Shown here piece by piece: positions 1-6,604 of a stretch of DNA of 7,429 nt. The stretch lies in the NCBI GenBank assembly GCA_021162905.1, contig JAGGXT010000271.1:1-7429 (forward strand), in the 5' to 3' direction. The notes under the pieces were generated by a model. That model had not been told where the DNA came from. It worked only from the letters and a program-made list of their open reading frames with translations, and did not search any database. A program made the position numbers and the translations under genes. The stretch is from Candidatus Odinarchaeota archaeon. GTDB taxonomy: Archaea; Asgardarchaeota; JAGGXT01. Position 1 is the first letter of the stretch; every line of letters begins with the position of its first letter.

Positions 1-21
1 GGGACATAAAGAGGATAGAAA

Positions 22-1215
22 TTATGTTTTTATTGAATTTAAGAATTCTTTGGCAGCTTCTTCAGCTATATTACTTTTTGTAATGTAAGTTTTAATGAAC
101 CAGCCTTCTAACTCATTTCTGGCAAGATCAGAAATATCTTTTGTTAACAAAACCTCTACTTTCTTTAACGCTAATTCCCTTGCTTTCTGAGCCGGGATTA
201 TTTTATATTCAGCTACTTCTATCTCTACTACATCATTTTTAGTTATTTCAATCTCCGGATAAGATACATCTAGTAATAGAAACTTATTTGTTTCATCAAA
301 TGGACTAATAGTATTGTCATCTTTTACAGAGGCTACCATTCTTATTGTGTCTGCATCTAACCTATTGAGACTAAGATCTACTGCTATTACATTTGGGTTT
401 GTCCTAATTAGTCTTTTAAGGATAAACTTTTTTATCTCTGGGTATTCATCCTCGGGTACTATAGGGGATATGCTAAACTTAAGAGCCCCATACGCAAAAT
501 AGCCAAAAATGGAAAACCATGCATCACTTATGTCTTTAATTGCAGGAACTTCCAGTACTTCTCTCTTAGTAAGCTCCAATATAGTTTCTCTCTCTTCAGG
601 CCGGGCTATTCCTTTATATGTTCGATTTATCTTATATAGCTCTTCTCTAATGATTATGATTGCTATTAGAATAGCAATTGCTGGTTCGAACCAGTATATT
701 GTTAATACATTCATTATTATTCCAAAAGCTGCGAATGCAGACGCTATTAATAACATTCTTAGATGGTCACCAAGCCGCCTACCTAAGTATGGTAAATCAT
801 CCAGTAAGGACTCCTCCAATTTTATAGATGCTATTCCTGTAACAATTAGTGTTATTACAGTAGTAGAAAACGCAATAAGTGGTTCAGATACCATTTTCAT
901 AGATGACATAGCCATGTAAGATAAGAATATTAGCGCAGCAAGAATCGAAACACAAAGAATATCCGCGAATAAAAGACTTTTACTTGTCTCTTTTTTTGGC
1001 ACACGACCAGACAAGATAGATTTTATGATATAGCTTACCATAATAGCTTCAATAAGGTAAATTATGCCATATACACCAGTTATTAAAATTGAATAGCTTC
1101 CACTAATGATAAATACCGCTATGTTAAGGATAACTAAAAAAGTTAGATAGGCTATATACTTTTTTACTACGTTATTCGCGTGTTGGAAAACATCAATCTC
1201 CAATGATATCACCAC
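22..1215 (-). CDS. CDF-fold membrane protein with degenerate metal sites (cation efflux-like)
   Basis: This is a 397-residue protein with six predicted membrane segments (about 20-38, 42-66, 81-101, 112-130, 152-172, 174-190) and then a soluble domain, the layout of cation diffusion facilitators (CDF; Zn/Fe/Mn efflux, e.g. E. coli YiiP). The match is specific. SGSYSIL (38-44) lines up with TGSVSIL of YiiP, PEERETI (206-212) follows the sixth helix, and residues 224-282 resemble the ferredoxin-like CDF C-domain. However, the metal ligands are missing. The TM2 DxxxD positions are Tyr49 and Tyr53. TM5 keeps His151 but has Leu155 for Asp. The soluble part has no histidine; only His12 and His151 occur in the whole protein. 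About 100 further residues (roughly 290-397) follow the usual CDF end. The annotated start is GTG at 1215; TTG at 1203 has a better ribosome binding site and gives 393 residues. It lies 16-28 bases after oppF and is probably co-transcribed. Fold assignment is fairly sure; metal transport is doubtful. Confidence 0.8.
   Translation of the reverse strand: MVISLEIDVFQHANNVVKKYIAYLTFLVILNIAVFIISGSYSILITGVYGIIYLIEAIMVSYIIKSILSGRVPKKETSKSLLFADILCVSILAALIFLSYMAMSSMKMVSEPLIAFSTTVITLIVTGIASIKLEESLLDDLPYLGRRLGDHLRMLLIASAFAAFGIIMNVLTIYWFEPAIAILIAIIIIREELYKINRTYKGIARPEERETILELTKREVLEVPAIKDISDAWFSIFGYFAYGALKFSISPIVPEDEYPEIKKFILKRLIRTNPNVIAVDLSLNRLDADTIRMVASVKDDNTISPFDETNKFLLLDVSYPEIEITKNDVVEIEVAEYKIIPAQKARELALKKVEVLLTKDISDLARNELEGWFIKTYITKSNIAEEAAKEFLNSIKT
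1208..1213 (-). promoter_or_regulatory. Ribosome binding site GGTGAT favouring a downstream TTG start
   Basis: GGTGAT on the minus strand matches the archaeal anti-Shine-Dalgarno sequence and lies 4 bases before an in-frame TTG (1201-1203). No good site precedes the GTG at 1213-1215. If this site is used, the CDF-like protein begins MEIDVFQ and is 393 residues long. Confidence 0.5.
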
Positions 1216-1231
1216 TCAGCTATAAATTTTC

Positions 1232-2209
1232 TTAATCTTTCTCATAAAGCCAACAGGCAACATAATGTTTGGGCTCGTATTCAACCATATGTGGCTCCTT
1301 ATATCTACACTTAGGCATGGCATATGGGCATCGTGTATGAAATCTGCAGCCTAGCGGCGGGTTAATTGGTGATGGTGGCTCGCCGACTATCTCTTCCTTA
1401 ATTTTCTTTTTTCTTGTAATTTCTGGATCCGGAATTGGTAGTGCGGATAATAGAATTCTCGTATAGGGATGTAATGGTCTTTCAAATAGTTCATCTGATG
1501 ATGTAATTTCAACAATTTGTCCTAAATAGACTACAGCTATTCTGTCGCTCATATATTTTACAACTGATAAGTCGTGAGAGATGAACATGTAAGTAAACTT
1601 AAACTCTCTTTGAAAGTCTCTCAGCATTTCTAATATCTGAGCTTGAACAGATACGTCTAAAGCAGATGTTGGCTCATCAAGAACTATAAATTCTGGATTT
1701 AATGATAAAGCCCTGGCAATCGCTATTCTCTGCTTTTGACCACCACTGAATTCATGAGGATATCTATGTAAGTGTACCCTTTCTAGACCTACTTTTCGTA
1801 AAAGACTTACAACGAATTCCTCTGGGTCATCAATCTTCATGCCGTGCGTAATTGGCCCTTCCATAATTATTTGAAAGATAGTCATCCTCGGATCCAGTGA
1901 TGAGAAAGGATCTTGAAACACCATTTGAGCCTTTCTTCTAAACTCTAGTAGCTTTTTACCTTTTAACTTAAAAATATCCTCTCCTTCGAAATATACATGA
2001 CCATCAGTTGGCTCAATGAGTCTTAAAATTACTCTGCCTAATGTAGTTTTTCCCGACCCAGACTCACCAACAACTCCAAACGTTTCACCTTTTTTTATCT
2101 CAAAAGTCACACCATCGACAGCCTTGACATAGTCCTTAGAGAAGATAAAACGTCTAACAGGAAAGTATTTTTTAAGATTTTCAACCTTTATTAAAACATC
2201 ATCGCTCAA
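1232..2209 (-). CDS. oppF: Oligopeptide/dipeptide ABC importer, ATPase subunit OppF/DppF type
   Basis: This is one of two cytoplasmic ATPases that power peptide uptake through OppBC. The 325 residues are the normal length for the family. The nucleotide-binding site is complete: Walker A GESGSGKT (48-55), Q-loop Gln99, signature FSGGQ (154-158), Walker B ending in Asp178-Glu179, D-loop SALD (182-185) and switch His212. The C-terminal extension typical of peptide transporters carries GCRFHTRCP and cysteines at 288, 294, 301 and 319. This arrangement holds a [4Fe-4S] cluster in some characterised family members. The start is TTG at 2207-2209. Its bases overlap the oppD stop (TTGA), and an AGGAGG ribosome binding site lies 7 bases upstream, so the TTG is well supported. 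The FSGGQ signature and last-of-pair position favour OppF/DppF over OppD. The substrate (oligo- or dipeptide, possibly sugars as in some archaeal Opp-type systems) cannot be read from the ATPase. Confidence 0.94.
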   Translation of the reverse strand: MSDDVLIKVENLKKYFPVRRFIFSKDYVKAVDGVTFEIKKGETFGVVGESGSGKTTLGRVILRLIEPTDGHVYFEGEDIFKLKGKKLLEFRRKAQMVFQDPFSSLDPRMTIFQIIMEGPITHGMKIDDPEEFVVSLLRKVGLERVHLHRYPHEFSGGQKQRIAIARALSLNPEFIVLDEPTSALDVSVQAQILEMLRDFQREFKFTYMFISHDLSVVKYMSDRIAVVYLGQIVEITSSDELFERPLHPYTRILLSALPIPDPEITRKKKIKEEIVGEPPSPINPPLGCRFHTRCPYAMPKCRYKEPHMVEYEPKHYVACWLYEKD

Positions 2210-3237
2210 CTTTTAGCCTCCTTAACTACAATTTCTTTTTTCTTCTCTTTTTCCGCGTAAAGCCAACAATAAACATAATGCTCTTTGTTAATTTCCACTT
2301 TAGGTGGCTCTTTAGCTTTACAAATATCCTTTGCATATGGACATCGCGTATGAAACCTACATCCAGGAGGGGGGGACACTAGATTAGGTACCGTTCCTGG
2401 TATATGCACAAGCTTCTCTATTTTTATTAATGGATTTGGAACTGCCTTTAAAAGTCCTTTTGTATATGGATGAGCTGGATTCTTAAATATCTCAAAAACT
2501 GAAGCTACCTCTACTATTTTTCCAGCATACATAACAGCAACTCTGTCTGCCATCTCAGCAACAACACCCATATTGTGTGTGATCAAGATCACTGTAGTAC
2601 CGTATTTTTCTCGTAATTTTCTAAGTAAATCAAGAATCTGAGCTTGAATTGTAACATCAACATTCGTAGTAGGCTCATCAGCAATTATAACCTTGGGATT
2701 ATTAGATAGGGCGATTGATATAACAATCCTCTGTTTCATTCCACCGCTCATTTCATGTGGATAGTTCTTTACACGAGCTTCTGGGTCAGGTATCAAAACG
2801 AGACGAAGCATATCAATAGCTTTTTTCCATGCCTCTTTCGCGCTCATATCATTATGAGCCACTATGGATTCCACTACTTGGTAACCTGTTGTATAGAGAG
2901 GATCAAGAGAGGCGCTTGGATCTTGGAAAATATATGCAATTTCAAAACCCCTTATTTTGTTTAATTCTTCTTCTGGGAGTTCCAGTAGGTTTATTTTTTC
3001 ACCATCACGATAATAAATTACCTCGCCCTTTTCGATCTTACCTGGAGCAGAAATAAGTCTTGTCATAGCACGGGATGCTACGGTTTTCCCGCATCCAGTT
3101 TCTCCTACAAGACAGAACACTTCGCCTCTCTTAACATAAAATGAAACATTTGATATGGCTTTAACTACTCCAGCGTACGTATAAAAGCGTACATCTAGAT
3201 TCTTTACTTCAAGAATTTTATCAACCTCTTCTGACAT
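2206..3237 (-). CDS. oppD: Oligopeptide/dipeptide ABC importer, ATPase subunit OppD/DppD type
   Basis: This is the second ATPase of the peptide importer, expected to pair with OppF below the OppBC channel. It has 343 residues. Walker A is GETGCGKT (45-52), the Q-loop glutamine is 105, and the signature is MSGGM (163-167), the variant usual in OppD/DppD. Walker B ends in Asp187-Glu188, the D-loop aspartate is 194 in TNVD, and the switch histidine is 221. All catalytic residues are present, so this site should hydrolyse ATP. The C-terminal peptide-transporter domain contains GCRFHTRCP and cysteines 293, 299, 306 and 324, with the same spacing as in OppF (5, 6 and 17 intervening residues). The last 15 or so residues are a charged Lys/Glu tail. 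ATG 3235-3237 shares its A with the oppC TAA stop. A GAGGGG-type ribosome binding site at 3244-3249 lies a few bases upstream. Confidence 0.95.
   Translation of the reverse strand: MSEEVDKILEVKNLDVRFYTYAGVVKAISNVSFYVKRGEVFCLVGETGCGKTVASRAMTRLISAPGKIEKGEVIYYRDGEKINLLELPEEELNKIRGFEIAYIFQDPSASLDPLYTTGYQVVESIVAHNDMSAKEAWKKAIDMLRLVLIPDPEARVKNYPHEMSGGMKQRIVISIALSNNPKVIIADEPTTNVDVTIQAQILDLLRKLREKYGTTVILITHNMGVVAEMADRVAVMYAGKIVEVASVFEIFKNPAHPYTKGLLKAVPNPLIKIEKLVHIPGTVPNLVSPPPGCRFHTRCPYAKDICKAKEPPKVEINKEHYVYCWLYAEKEKKKEIVVKEAKS
2217..2222 (-). promoter_or_regulatory. Strong ribosome binding site AGGAGG for oppF
   Basis: AGGAGG on the minus strand, inside the end of oppD, sits 7 bases before the TTG at 2207-2209. 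It decides the start of oppF, which has no nearby in-frame ATG alternative, and suggests independent initiation as well as translational coupling through the TTGA overlap. Confidence 0.8.
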
Positions 3238-4661
3238 TACTGCCCCCTCTTTTCAATCCTAATATGCATAAAGTAAGGAGCTATAAACATTAACAAGAGT
3301 GAAACTAACAGTAACATGCTTGATAATAATTGCATGTTGATTAGTACGTACACTGTTGGTGCTAAGCCAGCTAATGAGAATATAGGAGGCTTTGGTTTTT
3401 CCGAACCAAATAATGCCCACACTGCTTTATAAATGATGTAAGATGCTACTACAGCTGCTACAAAATAAAGTGATACCATTACATCCCATGCTTCAAAAGC
3501 TCCATATATTATAGATACCATTAATAATATTCCACCAATTAAGTTTATAATATCGCCTGCGTATATCGGCTCCATAACACCATATTCTAATCTTCTTCTT
3601 GTTGTTGGATCAAATACATCTCTTAATGTATCACCAAAGAACATCCATCCTAGACCTACGAGGAATAATGTAGCTCCAGGAAATATAATAAGCCACCATT
3701 TATCAGGGAAGTATCTAGAGCCCGTGAATACTAATTTGCCCCAGTCGGTAAATGGGTCTTGAGCACCTAGTCCTAAAAATGATAATGCTGCTCCTAATAT
3801 AACAATTCCACTCAAGTCAAATGTTATTATAACTATCAAGATTGATAATACATTGGGTAATACATGCTTTCTTATGATTTGGAAATCGCTTAAGCCTAGA
3901 GCTCTTGCAGCTTCTACATAAACATTTTCTTTGATACTTAGGACCATTCCTCTAATGAGCCTCGTATATCCGGGCCATCCTACAATAGCAATAGCAATAA
4001 TAATTGACAAAAACGGTGCCAGAGTTGCGATATCCTTTGGATCACCAGCAAAAGCCCATAATAAGAAGTCTTTCATCCATTCATTTTGAGAAATTATCTC
4101 TCTTAGTCTATCAGGAAGCACTGCAGCAAGAGCTAGACAAAGAACTAGACTAGGGAATGCATACATTATATCTGTTAATCTTTGAATCAGCTCATCGATT
4201 TTTCCGCCAAAATATCCAGAAATAAGACCCAAAAGCGTTCCTAGAGGAGCGCTTATAATAACAGTCAGTACTGTTAACGCAAGTGAAAACCTAGCGCCGT
4301 AAAGTAATAGTGACAGTAAATCTCTGCCGAATACGTCACTTCCTAGTAAATAACCATATTTCCCAGGTTCGACAAGATAGGTTTCTGGTAATTTTGTTAC
4401 TGGGTATTCATTATATTTGTATGGAGCAATTATAGGCCCATATATTCCAAGAATTAGATAACAAATTAGAAGTATAACACCTATAACACCAAGAATTGAA
4501 CGATTAAAAGCATAGACCATCAGTTTCCACTCATCTATCCTAGCCTTATTTCTAATAGCCCATCCAGGTCTTATAGCATTCATAGTAATAACAATTAAAT
4601 CAATTATGCCGTATCCGACTTTATCTAATCGCTTTGCAAAAACATTCCATACCTTACCCAT
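3237..4661 (-). CDS. oppC: Oligopeptide/dipeptide ABC importer permease OppC/DppC type, with C-terminal membrane extension
   Basis: This permease forms half of the peptide channel. Family hallmarks are LGSDVFGRDLLSLLLYGAR (106-124), GWPGYTRLIRG (228-238), the EAA coupling helix beginning Glu250-Ala-Ala with Gly256 (about 248-270), LSFLGLGAQ (293-301), and DTLRDVFDPTTRR (344-356), where ordinary OppC proteins end. This one has 474 residues against the usual 280-350. The extra parts are an N-terminal stretch of about 50 residues before the first membrane helix, an outward loop enlarged at about 183-215 (between the third and fourth helices), and a tail of about 118 residues (357-474) with about three more predicted membrane segments (near 371-389, 394-415 and 434-462). 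The tail is in the same frame with no stop, so it is not an assembly of two genes by eye. The ATG is fixed by an in-frame TAA immediately upstream. The gap to oppB is 14 bases, with GTGAG (4667-4671) as a possible ribosome binding site. Confidence 0.94.
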   Translation of the reverse strand: MGKVWNVFAKRLDKVGYGIIDLIVITMNAIRPGWAIRNKARIDEWKLMVYAFNRSILGVIGVILLICYLILGIYGPIIAPYKYNEYPVTKLPETYLVEPGKYGYLLGSDVFGRDLLSLLLYGARFSLALTVLTVIISAPLGTLLGLISGYFGGKIDELIQRLTDIMYAFPSLVLCLALAAVLPDRLREIISQNEWMKDFLLWAFAGDPKDIATLAPFLSIIIAIAIVGWPGYTRLIRGMVLSIKENVYVEAARALGLSDFQIIRKHVLPNVLSILIVIITFDLSGIVILGAALSFLGLGAQDPFTDWGKLVFTGSRYFPDKWWLIIFPGATLFLVGLGWMFFGDTLRDVFDPTTRRRLEYGVMEPIYAGDIINLIGGILLMVSIIYGAFEAWDVMVSLYFVAAVVASYIIYKAVWALFGSEKPKPPIFSLAGLAPTVYVLINMQLLSSMLLLVSLLLMFIAPYFMHIRIEKRGQ

Positions 4662-4675
4662 TTAAACTCACGCCC

Positions 4676-5674
4676 TTAATACCTAATTCTCGGATCAATG
4701 ATACTATATATAATGTCAACTATCAAACTTGTTAAAACGACTATTATCGCAAAGAGAAGTGTTGATCCTATTATTATTGGAAAGTCGAGGTTATATAGAG
4801 CTTGTAATGTATAGAATCCAATGCCTGGTATTTGAAATATGGTCTCAGTAATAATCGCACCACCTAGTAATCCGCCAAAACTAAATCCAATAACCGTTAC
4901 CATAGGTATCATTGAGTTCTTAAGCACGTGTCTAAGGACCCAAGTTTTTGGTACGCCTTTTGCTTGTAGATATATTATAAACTCTGATTGTAAGACGTCA
5001 AGCATCGAATTTCTTAAATATCTTGCATAAACCCCAGCATACAATATTCCCAAAACCATTGCTGGAAGCCAGTATCTCATGAGAATGTCATGAAAGACAT
5101 CAAATTCTCCTAACAATAAGGCATCAATTAGCGGTAATCCAATAACAGGCCTTGATGGAACTGGATTACCAGCTAGGTAGGTCCATCTCAATCTTGTGAA
5201 GAAGATATACATCATAATATAGGCAAACCAAAATGATGGCATAGAAGTCCCAGCTAGTGCCCAACCTCTAACAGCAGTATCAACTGCGGTATCCCTCTTA
5301 AGAGCTGCAATTATACCTAATGGAATACCAATTATTACCGCGAAAAATATTGTCAGTATAGCTATTTGAGCAGTAGCTGGGAATCTTGCAAAAAGTTCTG
5401 TGAATACAGGAGTATCACGAGTTGGAGGTGTAAGAGTATTAGTTAATAAACCTCTAAGAAGGAAGTAAAACTGATCATAAAATGGTTCATTCAGATGATA
5501 TTTCTCTGCGATAATTTTCGCATAGCGTGGATCTGCTTTTTCTCCACCAGCCCAAGCTCTCGCCAAATCCGCAGGAATAATATAACCTATTGCAAAAGTT
5601 ATTATCAATACCCCTAAAATCGTCGGCACTAACGTTAATGCTCTCCTGACAAGATATCTTGCTAGATTCGCCAT
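4676..5674 (-). CDS. oppB: Oligopeptide/dipeptide ABC importer permease OppB/DppB type
   Basis: This is the first gene of the transporter block and the other channel-forming subunit. Its 332 residues are the standard OppB length. It begins RYLVRRALTLVPTILGVLII (6-25), the usual OppB N-terminus and first membrane helix. It has about six membrane segments and an EAA coupling region starting near Glu231 with QAKG (237-240) and LRHVLKNSMIP (247-257). The conserved ETIFQIPGIG follows at 277-286, and the protein ends DPRIRY as OppB proteins do. The start is firm: an in-frame TGA lies two codons upstream of ATG 5672-5674. GGTGAGG directly before the ATG could act as a ribosome binding site but is very close (1-4 bases), so leaderless or near-leaderless initiation is possible. 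No substrate-binding protein gene accompanies it within the window. oppB, oppC, oppD and oppF follow in canonical order. Confidence 0.95.
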   Translation of the reverse strand: MANLARYLVRRALTLVPTILGVLIITFAIGYIIPADLARAWAGGEKADPRYAKIIAEKYHLNEPFYDQFYFLLRGLLTNTLTPPTRDTPVFTELFARFPATAQIAILTIFFAVIIGIPLGIIAALKRDTAVDTAVRGWALAGTSMPSFWFAYIMMYIFFTRLRWTYLAGNPVPSRPVIGLPLIDALLLGEFDVFHDILMRYWLPAMVLGILYAGVYARYLRNSMLDVLQSEFIIYLQAKGVPKTWVLRHVLKNSMIPMVTVIGFSFGGLLGGAIITETIFQIPGIGFYTLQALYNLDFPIIIGSTLLFAIIVVLTSLIVDIIYSIIDPRIRY

Positions 5675-5693
5675 TCCTCACCATCTCATAAAA

Positions 5694-5717
5694 CTTTATT
5701 TTTAAATTTTATTTAAA
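5694..5717 (-). promoter_or_regulatory. Putative archaeal promoter (two TATA-like boxes) of the opp block
   Basis: On the minus strand, TTTAAATAA (5709-5717) and TTTAAAAAT (5698-5706) resemble archaeal box A elements. About 26 bases downstream they would place transcription starts near 5687 and 5676. These are a leader of about 13 bases and a leaderless start respectively. The region is very A+T-rich, so neither box is certain. Confidence 0.45.
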
Positions 5718-5758
5718 CCTAAAACTCTATTTAAAACATAATTTTTTAAGGTTTAAAT
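5711..5758. repeat. 10-base perfect inverted repeat upstream of oppB
   Basis: ATTTAAACCT (5711-5720) and AGGTTTAAAT (5749-5758) are exact reverse complements. The arm centres are 38 bases apart and a 28-base interval lies between the arms. Three further A-T pairs could form inside after one mismatch. The left arm overlaps the putative oppB TATA box. It may be a paired regulator site or an RNA hairpin after the upstream gene. No U-run follows it, so a terminator is not obvious. Confidence 0.6.
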
Positions 5759-5772
5759 GTTTTTGTAAAGTA

Positions 5773-6567
5773 TTATTGATTCTCCTCTATGATTGCTTCT
5801 TCTGCAGCCTTATAAATTATTGGAGCGTACTTACGGACTATAAATCTTAATTCTAAGACTATGAAAGCTAATAGTCCTATGTAAACGAGAAAGTATGCAA
5901 TTGGAGACAAGGCGGCGTGATATGGCATATTCCAATCAACTAGCTGCCATATTTCATAGTATCTTTCGTTATCATCCACTATAAAGTTCCCATTGGTATC
6001 AATAGATTTTTCATAGTACATTTTATATGCAACACCATTATCAAAGTACGAAACATTGTGAATCAATTTAAAGTAAGTTCCAACTGAAACGTTTATTATG
6101 CCAACAAATGAATATCTTTTCCCACTTCTTGGAAGAAATTTAAACATCTCAAGGTAAAAAAACTCCATTTCAAAATTGTAATTTATTTTACTTGATAGTG
6201 GTGGTACAGAGGCATATAGAATTGTTTTATAATAATTAACTTTATCATAAAAGGCCCTGTTTGTTGACTCCCATTTCTCACCTGGATATGTCACTGGATT
6301 TCCAAAGCTTTCACCCACCCAAAAGCCTTGCTTACCTTCATCATTTTCCCATGTAATATTTATTGCACCACCAACACTCTTAACGGAAATTATTCGATAT
6401 GTCACGGTTTTTGTTGTCACATTCCCATAATTACATATTGTAACCTCATAAGTTATAGTATTTCCAGGAGCTACTGTATGTACGGGGTAAATTGTTGGCA
6501 TAATAGATATCGTAAATAATATTGCAATGATTAGCAGCATTGTGATATGCCGGGTACGTTCTTTCAT
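5773..6567 (-). CDS. Exported, C-terminally membrane-anchored protein of unknown function
   Basis: I do not recognise this 264-residue protein. It has a short positive N-terminus (MKERTRH) and a hydrophobic segment at about 8-28 that fits a signal peptide or anchor. An outside domain of about 190 residues follows, then a C-terminal membrane helix (about 222-242) and a charged inside tail of about 20 residues. The beginning of the domain, GNTITYEVTICNYGNVTTKT (35-54), has the alternating pattern of beta-sandwich domains in archaeal surface proteins. Four N-glycosylation sequons (Asn49, 70, 159, 171) agree with an outside location. DTNGNFIVDDNE (190-201) resembles an EF-hand calcium loop. GAGGGA (6574-6579) lies 6 bases before the ATG. 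It precedes oppB by 98 bases on the same strand, where a binding-protein gene often sits, but it has no lipobox and is about a third of the length of such proteins. A link with peptide uptake is speculation. Confidence 0.8.
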   Translation of the reverse strand: MKERTRHITMLLIIAILFTISIMPTIYPVHTVAPGNTITYEVTICNYGNVTTKTVTYRIISVKSVGGAINITWENDEGKQGFWVGESFGNPVTYPGEKWESTNRAFYDKVNYYKTILYASVPPLSSKINYNFEMEFFYLEMFKFLPRSGKRYSFVGIINVSVGTYFKLIHNVSYFDNGVAYKMYYEKSIDTNGNFIVDDNERYYEIWQLVDWNMPYHAALSPIAYFLVYIGLLAFIVLELRFIVRKYAPIIYKAAEEAIIEENQ

Positions 6568-6589
6568 TAGAAATCCCTCAATTTATGAA

Positions 6590-6604
6590 AATATTCTGAA
6601 TATT
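6590..6604. repeat. 15-base palindrome AATATTC-T-GAATATT
   Basis: AATATTC (6590-6596) and GAATATT (6598-6604) are exact reverse complements around a single T. It lies 23 bases upstream of the ATG of the exported-protein gene, just inside the transcript predicted from the TATA-like box at 6632-6643. Its size and place fit an operator for a small dimeric regulator, but the A+T-rich context makes chance possible. Confidence 0.5.

Noticed and set aside
1..21. Feature in the left edge beyond the CDF-like stop
   Set aside because: Only 21 bases remain; nothing can be supported.
314..919. Plus-strand open frames of 62 and 136 codons opposite the CDF-like gene
   Set aside because: They lie antisense to a well-supported gene with clear family features. 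The longer one merely mirrors its hydrophobic codons, and neither has a convincing start region.
2755..3056. Two overlapping plus-strand open frames (69 and 75 codons) inside oppD
   Set aside because: They overlap each other and run antisense to the conserved ATPase core; no ribosome binding site or protein-like composition.
4839..5030. 63-codon plus-strand frame opposite oppB
   Set aside because: Antisense to the conserved C-terminal half of the permease; no supporting signals.
5487..5684. 65-codon minus-strand frame starting ATG GTG AGG just before oppB
   Set aside because: It overlaps oppB in another frame, and its composition is not protein-like. The ATG may slightly affect initiation but is not a gene by any evidence here.
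5721..5772. Intrinsic terminator after the exported-protein gene
   Set aside because: The inverted repeat is weak A-T pairing and no clear run of T follows on the minus strand.
6328..6519. 63-codon plus-strand frame opposite the exported-protein gene
   Set aside because: It encodes a Cys/His/Ile-rich string that mirrors the signal-peptide and beta-strand codons of the real gene.
5773..6567. Exported protein as the missing peptide-binding protein
   Set aside because: Peptide-binding proteins of this family are about 500-800 residues with a two-lobed fold. This one is 264 residues with no family motif and a C-terminal anchor.
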